A DNA stretch of 64,000 nucleotides from Rhizobium esperanzae (lineage in GTDB: Bacteria > Pseudomonadota > Alphaproteobacteria > Rhizobiales > Rhizobiaceae). Of this stretch, positions 1-8,359 are shown piece by piece (the first letter of the stretch is position 1; each line of letters starts with the position of its first letter). The translations under genes were made by a program, and so were the position numbers. Location: contig NZ_MXPU01000011.1 in the NCBI RefSeq assembly GCF_002204185.1, positions 162,792 through 226,791 of the forward strand, read 5' to 3'. The notes below the pieces were generated by a model. That model saw only the letters and a program-made list of their open reading frames with translations. It was not told the origin of the DNA and ran no database searches.

Positions 1-1101
1 CGCGCTCGCCACGCTGCCGTAAAGGGCGGCCGGCACGCCGATCATGATGACGGCAACGATGGGCAGGAAACGCCGGAAAGCCCTGTCGGTCTCCACGCCC
101 GCCGCCTCAATCTTCAAGCAGAGATAGAGCGGCACGATGAAGAGCATCGGCACCAGCCAGCGATCCTTGATGCCGGCCGCGCCGCCGAAGACGATCAAAA
201 ACAAAATGCCGATGACGAAGACGAGCATCATCCGCTCGAGAAGACCAGTCCATTCCGATCTGGCGGCGCGCGCCGAGCGAAGCTTCTTGCCGAAGACGGC
301 CGCAAACACGGCCACGGTCAATCCGGCGAAGCTGATGACGGCGAGAGCGAGCGAGCCGATGCCCATAGCGACCTGCATGGGATAACTCGCACGGCCGCTC
401 GCGGTCATCTTCTCCAGCGTGCGCGCGGTTGCGAAATCGAGATTGTCCTTCAGCCAGAAGAGATGCGGCAGGATGATGACGAGCGCCACGACCGCGGTCA
501 GCGCCAGCCGCCGGTCGAAGATCCGCTGCCGCAGGCGTGCATCCGCCGACGCGGCAATCAGGGCCGCCGCCGGCAGGATGGCGAAATTATACTTGGCAAG
601 CAGGCCGAAACCGATGCCGATTCCCGCGATCAGATAGGAGGCGAGGCTCGGCTGTTTCAGACTGCGAACGAAGCCGTAGAAGAACAGGCTGGCAGAAAAG
701 AAGACCGCGACTGTGTGTGTCAGATCCCGTTGCATCTCGAAAACCGTCTGCGGGATCGTCAGCAGCCCGAGCGTTGCGATCGCCACAAGCGCCTTGTCGC
801 GCAGGACGAGGCGCGCCGTCAGGCCGTACAGCAGATAAGAGCTGAACAACAGAAGGTTCTTGACGACGGACAGGGCAGCCAGCGAAACGCCTGTAAACTG
901 GAAGACAGTATATTGCAGCCAGTTGTAAAATGGCGGCTGCGGGCCGTAACCGGCGGCGAGCCATTGCGAGCGGAAAACCTGTTCGGCCTCATCGAGATCG
1001 AGCGAATGTGAGGTCGCAAGCCGGACGCCAACCTGAAGCAGAAAATAGGCGGCCAGCAGGACGAAAATCCACCTGACGTCGCGAAGGCGGGTCTCGCTCA
1101 T
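1..1101 (-). CDS. GT39 (ArnT/PMT-like) membrane glycosyltransferase, 3' end cut by window edge
   Basis: The minus strand is open from an ATG at 1101 to the window edge, giving about 367 residues of a protein whose relatives next door are near 500. The N-terminus has one hydrophobic helix, then LDLDEAEQ at residues 34-41. The Asp-Glu pair on the first periplasmic loop is the catalytic signature of GT39/ArnT enzymes, which move a sugar from a polyprenyl-phosphate donor to lipid A, LPS core or protein. GYGPQPPFYNW follows, as in both paralogues. The start codon comes directly after the TAG of the upstream gene (0 bp gap), so the two are co-transcribed. With the neighbouring GT2 enzyme it fits the rhizobial RgtA/B/C galacturonosyltransferases. 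Which of the three it is cannot be told from sequence alone. Confidence 0.9.
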   Translation of the reverse strand, partial: MSETRLRDVRWIFVLLAAYFLLQVGVRLATSHSLDLDEAEQVFRSQWLAAGYGPQPPFYNWLQYTVFQFTGVSLAALSVVKNLLLFSSYLLYGLTARLVLRDKALVAIATLGLLTIPQTVFEMQRDLTHTVAVFFSASLFFYGFVRSLKQPSLASYLIAGIGIGFGLLAKYNFAILPAAALIAASADARLRQRIFDRRLALTAVVALVIILPHLFWLKDNLDFATARTLEKMTASGRASYPMQVAMGIGSLALAVISFAGLTVAVFAAVFGKKLRSARAARSEWTGLLERMMLVFVIGILFLIVFGGAAGIKDRWLVPMLFIVPLYLCLKIEAAGVETDRAFRRFLPIVAVIMIGVPAALYGSVASA

Positions 1102-2604
1102 CTATCTCGCTCCTGGCCGAACCCAAGCATAGCCGAGTGCGAAATTATCGCCCTGGCGGCCGAAATGATAGGGAAGCGACAAGGCGCCGATCTCCTGCGG
1201 CATGATATCGGCTGCCGCCAGCGCTGATGAAAATCGCTCCGGCATGACCGCATCGGCAGCTGTTGCCGTCTTCTTGCCGCGCCAGACGATGAGCACTGGT
1301 CCGCCTGTTGTCGCATAGGCCGGAATGCCGGGTGCGGGGAAATCCGGGATCACCACGGGCACGTCGGGAAGCTGCAGGCGCATGTTGCCGCCGACATAGG
1401 TATCCGAGGCAATCACCAGCGCGGGCTCGGCCTGTCGCGTCATATCGCGCACGAGATCCGCCATCGGCACATTCGGCCTGCTGTAGGTGCCGATCAGCCC
1501 GGCGCCGACGACGCGGAAGCCGAGCGCGACCAGGACGCAGGCCATCAGCACCGGCACGACGGGCCGGAAGCGGCGCAATCCGGCGGAAAGGTCGAGTCCG
1601 GCCGCCTGCATCTTTGCCAGGAAGTAGATCGGCAGCACCAGCAGGAACGGGTCGAGCCAGCGTTCACGCACCGTCGTGGAGCCGGTGAACAGCACGATCA
1701 GAAGGATGCCGGCGAGGCTCGCGAGCATCATTCGCTCCAGCATCCCCGTCCAGCGGTTTCCGGACAAGAGCGCCCGGAGGAAATCCCGGCGGAAGGCGGC
1801 GGCGAAAATGGCGACGGGCAGCGCTGCAAAGGCGATGATGGCGATGAGAAAGGCAAGAATGCCCTTGCCGATTCGCAAGGCGCCGGCCGGTTCATTGCCG
1901 GCGGCCATCTTGACCAGAGTATCGGAGGAGGCGAATTCGAGGTTGCTCCGCAGCCAGATCGCGTGCGGCAGCACGATAATGAGCGCGATGACGATCGCTG
2001 CCAGGATACGCCAGTCCAGTGCCCGGCGCCGCCACTCGGCATCGGGCAGGATGGCGAGCAGCGCCACGACGGGCATCAGCGCGAAATTATATTTCGAGAT
2101 CAGCCCGATGCCTGTGGCGAGCCCGAGCAGGAGGTAGCTGCCGATGCCGGGCCGCTCGAGCGTGCGGAAGAAGCCATAGAGGAAGAGCGAACTTGCAAAG
2201 AGCAGCGCCGTCGTGTGGGTCAGATCCTGCTGCGCCATATAGGAGACCTGGGGCAGGGTGATCAGCGCCATCATCCCGACGGCGGCAAGCTTCTGGTCCT
2301 TCAGTGCCTCGCGCCCGGCAAGGCCGTAAAAGAGGTAACACAGGAAGAGCAGGATGTTCTTCGGGATGATAAGCGCGCCCATCGACAAGCCGGTCACCGA
2401 AACGACGGCATATTGCATCCAGTTGTAGAAGGGCGGCTGCGGACCGTAGCCCGCCAGCAGATATTGCGAGAAGAAGGACTGCTCGGCCTCGTCGAGTTCC
2501 AGCGCGTGCGGAAGCGCGAGCCTGAGCGCGATGTTCAGCACGAAATAGGCTGCAAGCAGCAGCGCCGCGGTTCTGATCGTCCTCGTCGCGCGGTCCAGCA
2601 TCAT
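1102..2604 (-). CDS. GT39 membrane glycosyltransferase, Rgt-like
   Basis: A 500-residue polytopic inner-membrane protein with about ten hydrophobic segments. The N-terminal helix is followed by ELDEAEQ, with the GT39 catalytic Asp-Glu near residues 38-39, then the GYGPQPPFYNW block shared with both neighbours. The family transfers sugars from polyprenyl phosphate to a periplasmic acceptor. In R. leguminosarum the closest described system is RgtA/B/C, which adds galacturonate to Kdo and mannose of the LPS core using dodecaprenyl-P-GalA. The gene lies 9 bp downstream of the GT2 gene that would make the donor and abuts the next GT39 gene, so it is the middle of an operon. The ATG at 2604 has only a weak ribosome site. 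The function is inferred from family and context; the acceptor is unknown. Confidence 0.92.
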   Translation of the reverse strand: MMLDRATRTIRTAALLLAAYFVLNIALRLALPHALELDEAEQSFFSQYLLAGYGPQPPFYNWMQYAVVSVTGLSMGALIIPKNILLFLCYLFYGLAGREALKDQKLAAVGMMALITLPQVSYMAQQDLTHTTALLFASSLFLYGFFRTLERPGIGSYLLLGLATGIGLISKYNFALMPVVALLAILPDAEWRRRALDWRILAAIVIALIIVLPHAIWLRSNLEFASSDTLVKMAAGNEPAGALRIGKGILAFLIAIIAFAALPVAIFAAAFRRDFLRALLSGNRWTGMLERMMLASLAGILLIVLFTGSTTVRERWLDPFLLVLPIYFLAKMQAAGLDLSAGLRRFRPVVPVLMACVLVALGFRVVGAGLIGTYSRPNVPMADLVRDMTRQAEPALVIASDTYVGGNMRLQLPDVPVVIPDFPAPGIPAYATTGGPVLIVWRGKKTATAADAVMPERFSSALAAADIMPQEIGALSLPYHFGRQGDNFALGYAWVRPGAR

Positions 2605-2613
2605 GCTGCCGGC

Positions 2614-3630
2614 TTACGGTTGGCTTTGATCGTCGAAGATCTGCCGCACGATATAGTTCGGGGAGGCGTCGTCACGATAATAGGTACGCGCGATCATTTC
2701 CGCCAGAATGCCGGTGGTGATCATCTGCACCGACGAAAGGAGGAGAACGACCCCGACCATCAGCATGGGTCTGGTGCCGATATCGTTGCCCAGAATGAAC
2801 TTGTCGAAGCCGAGATAGAGCAGGATCAATATGGCAACCGCGCCGAGACCGAGACCGAGCGAGCCGAAGAAATGGCCGGGCCTTGCCTTGTAGCGCATGA
2901 AGAACATGACCGACAACAGGTCGAGGATGACGCGGAAGGTGCGCGAAATGCCGTACTTCGAAACGCCGTGCTCGCGAGCATGGTGGGTGACGGCCATCTC
3001 GCCGATGCGCGAGCTCGGGACGACACCGGCCACCCAGGCCGGGATGAAGCGGTGCATTTCGCCCATCAGCTTCACCTGCTTGATGATCGAGGCACGGTAG
3101 ATCTTCAGGCTGCAGCCGTAATCATGGAGCTTGACGCCGGTGATGCGGCCGATCAGGTAGTTGGCGCACCAGGAGGGTATCTTGCGCAGGAACAGACCGT
3201 CCTTGCGGTTCTTGCGCCAGCCGACCAGGAGGTCGAGTTGGCGCCGCTCCAGCTCGGAGACCATCGCAGGAATGTCCTTCGGATCATTCTGCAGGTCGCC
3301 GTCCATCGTCGCGATCAGGCGGCCCTGGGCGGTATCGATGCCGGCCTGCATGGCGGCGGTCTGGCCGAAGTTGCGCTGCAGCTCGACAATCCGGAGCGCC
3401 AGACCCTCGCGTCCGACGAATTTGCGGGCGTTGACGAGCGTCGCATCCGTGCTGCCGTCGTCGACGAGGATCAGTTCCCAGCGATGCGGATACTCGGCCA
3501 TCGCCGCAACGATGCGCTCGACCAGCGGGCCGACGCTTTCCTCTTCGTTGAAAACGGGCACGACCAGCGACAGCTCAAGCGATTGTACCGGATCATTCGT
3601 GCCGCGAATGGGCTCTACCGTTGTCTGCAA
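2614..3630 (-). CDS. rgtE: GT2 polyprenyl-phosphate glycosyltransferase (dodecaprenyl-P-GalA synthase-like)
   Basis: A 338-residue DPM1/ArnC-type enzyme. The GT-A domain opens with LSLVVPVFNEEESV near residue 20 and carries VDDGSTD and the metal/nucleotide-binding MDGDLQNDP near residue 110. Two C-terminal transmembrane helices around residues 245-310 anchor it in the inner membrane. Such proteins load a sugar from a nucleotide donor onto polyprenyl phosphate on the cytoplasmic face. With three GT39 transferases around it, the best match is RgtE of rhizobia, which makes dodecaprenyl-P-galacturonate. I chose the TTG at 3630 because GGAG lies 8 nt upstream, and an ATG overlapping that site is in another frame. 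The symbol is an inference from context. A mannosyl or Ara4N-type donor is the main alternative. Confidence 0.85.
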   Translation of the reverse strand: MQTTVEPIRGTNDPVQSLELSLVVPVFNEEESVGPLVERIVAAMAEYPHRWELILVDDGSTDATLVNARKFVGREGLALRIVELQRNFGQTAAMQAGIDTAQGRLIATMDGDLQNDPKDIPAMVSELERRQLDLLVGWRKNRKDGLFLRKIPSWCANYLIGRITGVKLHDYGCSLKIYRASIIKQVKLMGEMHRFIPAWVAGVVPSSRIGEMAVTHHAREHGVSKYGISRTFRVILDLLSVMFFMRYKARPGHFFGSLGLGLGAVAILILLYLGFDKFILGNDIGTRPMLMVGVVLLLSSVQMITTGILAEMIARTYYRDDASPNYIVRQIFDDQSQP

Positions 3631-3669
3631 CTTTGCATCTCCAAAAGGCCGAGCGGCCTTGCAATCTTA

Positions 3670-3745
3670 CTGCCGCCGCCGCGCTTGCGGAAGGCTACTA
3701 CATGAAGTGTCCGCCCGTTGCCAGCGGGCAATGCCGCTTTCCCGC
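3670..3745 (+). pseudogene. Decayed 5' end of a UPF0104-like gene (duplication scar)
   Basis: Plus-strand bases around the ATG at 3702 repeat the sequence around the start of the intact UPF0104 gene at 5444. The shared blocks include CTACTACATGAAG and flanking GC-rich bases on both sides. Translation from 3702 begins MKCPPVASGQCRF against MKSSIVESQQSWF at 5444, so the likeness is in reading frame as well as in bases. The frame continues only about 30 codons and then runs into the 3' end of the GT39 gene at 3767. I read this as the remnant of a tandem duplication that copied a GT39 gene with its divergent neighbour. The reading is based on a hand alignment of about 55-75 bp. Confidence 0.5.
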
Positions 3746-3766
3746 AATCGGCCGACTTGCCGAAAC

Positions 3767-5260
3767 CTACTTCGCGCCGCCTTCCACCCAGGAATAACCA
3801 ATCGAGAAGGTATGTTTGCCGTCACCGAAAAGATAGGGAAGGGTCAGCGTCTTCACCTCCTGCAGATGAATACCCGATTTCACGAGATCATCGGCAAAGT
3901 CGGGAGAAATGGTGGGGTCATTTGCGGTTTCTCCGCGCCAGACGACGAGCACAGGACCCTTCGCAGTCGCATATTCAGGCACCCCGGGGCCCGGAAAGAA
4001 TGGGATCACGACGGGAACGTCGGGGAATTCCAGCTTCATGTTGCCGGCCACGAACTTGGTTCCCGCCACGATGAGAACCGGCTTGCGGGCCGCGGTCAGT
4101 TCGGCCACGTAGCCGGAGAAGGGCACATTCGTTCTCGTATAAACGCCGGTATATTGCATGGCGACGATCCGTAGCAGAAGGATCGCCAGGATGACGACCA
4201 TGAAGACCGGCACCACAGGCCGGAAGCGTGCAAGGCCGGCGGAAAGATCGAAGCCTGCGGTTTCCAGCTTCAGGAATAGATAGATCAGCAGGACGAGCAG
4301 GCACGGGTCGAGCCAGCGCTCGTGGATATCGCTTGCGCCGGCGACGATGACGACACCGACGAAGGCAAGCAGGCTGACGACTATCATCCGCTCGATGACC
4401 CGGATCATCGGGCTGGACGCGGAAAGCGCACGGAAGAAATCCCGTCGGAAGGCTGCCGCGAAGAGAACGATCGGCAACGCGACGAAGCCGAGGACGGCGA
4501 TGACGAGGGACAGCAGCCCCTGTCCGATACGGGGAAGGCCAGCGGCGGCCTCGTGCTCGGCGGTCATCCGCTCCATGGTCGGGGCCGAAGCGCTGACGAG
4601 ATTATCGGGCAGCCAGAGCGCATGCGGCAGAACGATCAGAATGGCGATTGCGAACGCCGGCAGCAGACGCCAGTCGAACAGGCGACTGCGCCACTTTCGG
4701 TCCACCAGGACTGCGACGAAGGCGGCAAACGGCAGAATGGCGAAATTATATTTGGAGATGAGGCCGATGCCGGTGGCGATGCCGATGACAAGATAGCTGC
4801 CGATCGTCGGCTGCCGAAGTGTGCGAAAAAAGCCGAAGAGGAAGAGCGAGGTCGCAAACAGCAGGGCAACGGTATGGGTCAGTTCGCGCTGCGCCATTAG
4901 GCCGACCTGCGGCAGGGTGATCAGGCTCAGCATAGCGATGGGCGGGAGCAGACGGCTCTTCAGCACCTCGCGGGCAGCCAGCCCATAGAAAAGATAGCAG
5001 CCGAAGAGAATGATGTTCTTCGGAACCGAGAGCGCCCACATCGTGATCCCGGTGACCGAGACGATGGCGTATTGGATCCAGTTGTAGAAGGGCGGCTGCG
5101 GGCCGTAGCCGGCCAGAAGATATTGCGAGTAGAACGATTGTTCCGCCTCGTCGAGATCGAGCGTATGGGGCAGCGCAATGCGGAGCACGATATTCAGCAG
5201 GAAATAGACTGCCAGAAAAATGCTCGCGCTCGTGATGTTTTTGGTAATGCGCTCCAACAT
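3767..5260 (-). CDS. GT39 membrane glycosyltransferase, Rgt-like (third paralogue)
   Basis: A 497-residue polytopic membrane protein closely similar along its length to the two other GT39 genes. It has LDLDEAEQ after the first helix (catalytic Asp-Glu), the GYGPQPPFYNW block, and a soluble C-terminal part ending in GYSWVEGGAK, where the paralogue has GYAWVRPGAR. I placed the start at the ATG at 5260, with TTGGAGA about 6 nt upstream, rather than the TTG at 5275; this aligns with the paralogue's MLDR start. It is separated from the GT2 gene by 137 bp that hold a duplication scar, and is divergent from the UPF0104 gene (183 bp shared promoter region). It probably transfers a GalA-type residue to LPS core or lipid A in the periplasm. 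Confidence 0.92.
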   Translation of the reverse strand: MLERITKNITSASIFLAVYFLLNIVLRIALPHTLDLDEAEQSFYSQYLLAGYGPQPPFYNWIQYAIVSVTGITMWALSVPKNIILFGCYLFYGLAAREVLKSRLLPPIAMLSLITLPQVGLMAQRELTHTVALLFATSLFLFGFFRTLRQPTIGSYLVIGIATGIGLISKYNFAILPFAAFVAVLVDRKWRSRLFDWRLLPAFAIAILIVLPHALWLPDNLVSASAPTMERMTAEHEAAAGLPRIGQGLLSLVIAVLGFVALPIVLFAAAFRRDFFRALSASSPMIRVIERMIVVSLLAFVGVVIVAGASDIHERWLDPCLLVLLIYLFLKLETAGFDLSAGLARFRPVVPVFMVVILAILLLRIVAMQYTGVYTRTNVPFSGYVAELTAARKPVLIVAGTKFVAGNMKLEFPDVPVVIPFFPGPGVPEYATAKGPVLVVWRGETANDPTISPDFADDLVKSGIHLQEVKTLTLPYLFGDGKHTFSIGYSWVEGGAK

Positions 5261-5443
5261 CGATCTCCAAGTCAAGCCGGCAAGGCGCCGTGATCTGTCG
5301 GTCTGCCACGGCGGTTGTCGGCCTTAAAGCGATCTCGCCGCCGTCGCTTCAACTCCGCCGTTGTGCCCAACCTTCATTTCTCCTAAAACGCCTGGCAATG
5401 GAGCCGAGGCTCATGCCGACGCCAAGCGAGGAATGCCTACTAC

Positions 5444-6406
5444 ATGAAGAGTTCGATCGTTGAAAGCCAGCAGTCCTGGTTTATGCGCAATCGCATGACG
5501 GCGCTGACGGTCGTAATTGTCGCAGCCTATGCGCTCTTCGTGCAATGGTTCTGGGGTTGGCCCGTCATCATCAGTCAATGGGCCGATGTCGGGGCAGGCC
5601 CGGTGATCGGCGCGCTCGTGGCGTTGACGAGCACCTATTTCCTGCGCACCTGGCGTATTTACGATTATTTTCCCAAGGAAACAGCCGGCCGGTTCGCGAC
5701 TCTCTTCCGCGTCACGCAGATCCACAATCTGTTGAATATCATGATGCCCTTCCGCACCGGTGAGACCAGTTTTCCGCTGTTGATGCGCACCGAATTCGGC
5801 ATCCCACTGACCCGCGGAACCTCGGCGCTCCTCGTCATGCGGCTGCTCGACCTGCACGCGCTCTTGGCGGCGGCCGGTATCGGCTTTGCGCTCGCCGCGG
5901 CCGATGCACTTGTCGCATGGTCGCTTTGGGCAGTCTTCCTGCTGCTGCCGGTCGCAGCTTTCGCCGCGCGCAAGCCGCTGTTCCGGCTCGCTGCCAGGCT
6001 GTTGCCTGATAAGGCGCAGAAATTCGTCGTCGAGATCGAAAACGGGCTACCGCTCGATGCCGCAGCCTTTGCGCGCGCCTGGGTGATGACCATCGTCAAC
6101 TGGCTGGTGAAGGTGATCGTGCTAGCATGGGCGCTCGGCCTGATGGGGGTGCTGCCCATGGCGGCAAGCTTCGGCGGCGCGCTCGGCGGCGAACTCTCCT
6201 CCGTTCTGCCGGTGCACGCGCCGGGCGGCGTCGGCACCTATCCGGCCGGCATCACCGCCGGCGCCATTGCGCTCGGAGCCTCGAGCGAGCGGGCGGCGCT
6301 GGCTGCACTGGCGCAGGCGAGCGTCAATGCCCACCTGCTGATCATCGTCTCGGCGCTGACGGGCACGGCGATCTCACTGCCGCTCGGACGCCGCGGCAAG
6401 CGCTGA
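5444..6406 (+). CDS. UPF0104 / lysylphosphatidylglycerol-synthase-type membrane protein (RgtF candidate)
   Basis: A 320-residue protein with about seven hydrophobic segments and the family's conserved pattern: a MMPFRTGE motif near residue 100, and SSVLPVHAPGGVGTYP near residues 252-267. UPF0104 proteins are integral membrane proteins related to the flippase part of MprF, and several act beside polyprenyl-linked sugar transferases. Here it is divergent from the GT39/GT2 block, where R. leguminosarum work placed an accessory gene rgtF. A role in donor-lipid handling is therefore plausible but unproven. Its last 33 bp overlap the convergent sigma factor gene. The first codons are duplicated at 3702. 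Confidence 0.8.
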   Translation: MKSSIVESQQSWFMRNRMTALTVVIVAAYALFVQWFWGWPVIISQWADVGAGPVIGALVALTSTYFLRTWRIYDYFPKETAGRFATLFRVTQIHNLLNIMMPFRTGETSFPLLMRTEFGIPLTRGTSALLVMRLLDLHALLAAAGIGFALAAADALVAWSLWAVFLLLPVAAFAARKPLFRLAARLLPDKAQKFVVEIENGLPLDAAAFARAWVMTIVNWLVKVIVLAWALGLMGVLPMAASFGGALGGELSSVLPVHAPGGVGTYPAGITAGAIALGASSERAALAALAQASVNAHLLIIVSALTGTAISLPLGRRGKR

Positions 6407-7615
6407 AATCCGCTTTCGCAGAAACGCCTGCTCCGGCTCCTGCCGGCAGAGCGACAGCGCCGTTTCATAGGCCGCGATTGCCTCTTCTCGCCGGCCGAGA
6501 CGGCGCAGGAAATCGGCGCGCGCCGAATGGGTGAGGTGATAGGCCGTGAGCTCCTGGCGGCCCAGAATGGCATCGATCAGATCCAGGCCTGTCGCCGGTC
6601 CTTCCGCCATCGCGATCGCCACGGCGCGGTTGAGTTCGGCGACCGGTGAGGGCTGGGCCGCCAGAAGCAGGTCATAATAGAAGGCGATGCGCCGCCAGTC
6701 GGTTTCCTCGGCGGTCGGCACCTTCGCATGTTCGGCGGCGATCGCCGCCTGCACCGTATAGGTGCCGATCTCTCCTGTCCGCATTGCCTCGGCAAGGAGT
6801 GTCAGACCTTCCGAGATCTTGGCGCGGTCCCAGAGCGAGCGGTCCTGATCGGCAAGCAGCACCAGCGCTTCCTCCTCGCTGCTGCGGGCGCTGCGGCGGG
6901 AATCCTGCAGCAGCATCAGCGCCAGAAGCCCGCAAACATCAGGATGCGGCAGCAGCGCCAGCAACAGCCGCGCCAGCCGGATGGCCTCTGCGGTCAGGTC
7001 GGCGCGAACGACCGCGTCTCCCGAAGAGGCGGAATAGCCTTCGTTGAAGACGAGATAGATGACATGCAGCACCCGGTCGAGCCGCTCGGGCAGCGCCTCG
7101 CGGTCCGGTACTTCATAAGGGATGTTCGCAGCCCGGATCCTGCCTTTGGCGCGCACGATCCGCTGGGCGACCGTCGGCGCCGGAATGAGGAAGGCATGGG
7201 CGATCTCTTCGGTGGTCAGTCCGCAGATTTCCCGAAGCGCCAACGCCATCTGCGCATCGGCGGGAATAACGGGATGGCAACAGGTGAAGACCAGCCGCAG
7301 CATATCGTCCTCGATCGCTTCCATGTCGCCGATCTCCGTTTCGTCGACCGTATAGAGACTGTCCTCAATGTGCTGCTGCGAGGCATCGAAGCGCGCCCGG
7401 CGGCGGATTGTATCGATTGCCTTGAAGCGTCCCGTCGAAACGAGCCAGGCGAAAGGGTTGCCGGGAATGCCGTCAGCAGGCCAGGTCCGTGCCGCCGCGG
7501 CAAAGGCATCGTGCAGCGCGTCCTCGGCACGGTCGAAATCGCCGAGCAGACGGATCAGCGTCGCCAGAACCCGACGCGAATGCTGCCTGTAGATATCTTC
7601 GATCACCTGTTCCAA
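6374..7615 (-). CDS. ECF42-like RNA polymerase sigma factor with C-terminal helical extension
   Basis: A 413-residue protein. Residues 1-80 form sigma region 2 (FDRAEDALHDAF, then WLVSTGRFKAID) and about 110-165 form region 4 (LALREICGLTTEEIAHAFLIP). The remaining 240 residues are an alpha-helical, TPR-like extension with AELNRAVAIAMAEGP and repeated Ala-rich helices, characteristic of the ECF41/42-type long sigma factors. ECF42 genes are typically linked to YCII/DGPF proteins, and three such genes sit immediately upstream here (10 bp gap). No anti-sigma factor is nearby, so the C-terminal extension probably controls activity. The start is a TTG at 7615 with GAGGA 8 nt before it. The 3' end overlaps the convergent UPF0104 gene by 33 bp. 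Confidence 0.9.
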   Translation of the reverse strand: MEQVIEDIYRQHSRRVLATLIRLLGDFDRAEDALHDAFAAAARTWPADGIPGNPFAWLVSTGRFKAIDTIRRRARFDASQQHIEDSLYTVDETEIGDMEAIEDDMLRLVFTCCHPVIPADAQMALALREICGLTTEEIAHAFLIPAPTVAQRIVRAKGRIRAANIPYEVPDREALPERLDRVLHVIYLVFNEGYSASSGDAVVRADLTAEAIRLARLLLALLPHPDVCGLLALMLLQDSRRSARSSEEEALVLLADQDRSLWDRAKISEGLTLLAEAMRTGEIGTYTVQAAIAAEHAKVPTAEETDWRRIAFYYDLLLAAQPSPVAELNRAVAIAMAEGPATGLDLIDAILGRQELTAYHLTHSARADFLRRLGRREEAIAAYETALSLCRQEPEQAFLRKRISALAAASERQ

Positions 7616-7625
7616 CGGGCAATCC

Positions 7626-7985
7626 TCACTCTGGCAGGGTGAGCAGCCTCACCGGGCGCAATTCGATCGATCCGACGCGGACGCTTGGAATGCCCGCGAC
7701 GACCTTGCGCGCCTCTTCGAGATCGGCTGCCTCGATGATGTAGATGCCAGCCAGATGTTCCTTGGTCTCGACGTAAGGGCCGTCGGTCGAAGACAGAATG
7801 CCATGGCGCACTCTCAGGACCGAGGCGCTGTCGGGACCTTCCAATGCATCGGAATGGATCATGATGCCTTTGCGGTGAAGCTCCTCGTCATACTGAAAAT
7901 GCGCCCTTACGAGATCGTCGCCCTCGGCCTGACTGAGCGTGCCATCCATATCGGCGGGATTATAGATGAGGCAGACGAAGCGCAT
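7626..7985 (-). CDS. YCII/DGPF-domain protein (1 of 3)
   Basis: A 119-residue single-domain YCII-related protein with a ferredoxin-like alpha-beta fold. It contains STDGPYVETKEHLAG, a DGPY variant of the family's DGPF motif, and VGSIELRPV at the end. The biochemical role of these proteins is unsettled. They are small dimers, consistently linked to ECF41/42 sigma factors. The ATG at 7985 has GGGAGA upstream. The gene is 2 bp after the next YCII gene and 10 bp before the sigma gene, so all four form an operon. It is the most divergent of the three copies. Confidence 0.88.
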   Translation of the reverse strand: MRFVCLIYNPADMDGTLSQAEGDDLVRAHFQYDEELHRKGIMIHSDALEGPDSASVLRVRHGILSSTDGPYVETKEHLAGIYIIEAADLEEARKVVAGIPSVRVGSIELRPVRLLTLPE

Positions 7986-7987
7986 GG

Positions 7988-8347
7988 CTATCTCCCATCC
8001 TTGATCGAATAGGCGGGTCTGATTTCGATCGACGCATATTTGAGGATCGGGAAGGTGGAAATGATCGCTTTCGCTTCATCCATGTCCTTGGCCTCGATCA
8101 CCACGAAGCCACCGAGATGCTCCTTGATCTCGGCGAAGGGACCATCTGTAGCGGCGACAGTGCCGTTGCGAACGCGGAGCGTTGCGGCTCGCTCCGGTTC
8201 ATAAAGCGCCAGCGCGCTCAGCATGTGACCGCTGTCGCGCCAATGGTCGTCGCTGACGATGCACTCCTGCGTGACCGCGTCCCATTCCTGCTGCGTGACT
8301 TTGCTGCTCGTTTCGGTATCGAACCAGACCTGACCCAGAAACTTCAT
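7988..8347 (-). CDS. YCII/DGPF-domain protein (2 of 3)
   Basis: A 119-residue YCII protein beginning MKFLGQVWFDTE, with the full ATDGPFAEIKEHLGGF motif near residues 66-81 and ASIEIRPAY near the C-terminus. It is a clear paralogue of the gene at 8360 and more distant from that at 7626. Its AGGAGGT ribosome site follows directly on the stop codon of the upstream copy, so the genes are translated in close succession. Function is unknown beyond the family's link with ECF sigma factors. Confidence 0.88.
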   Translation of the reverse strand: MKFLGQVWFDTETSSKVTQQEWDAVTQECIVSDDHWRDSGHMLSALALYEPERAATLRVRNGTVAATDGPFAEIKEHLGGFVVIEAKDMDEAKAIISTFPILKYASIEIRPAYSIKDGR

Positions 8348-8359
8348 TGTGTGACCTCC

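Noticed and set aside
1963..3705. A 580-codon plus-strand open frame across the GT39 and GT2 genes
   Set aside because: It is antisense to two well-supported genes, is rich in Asp/Arg/His/Gln as expected of a GC-biased shadow frame, and shows no domain.
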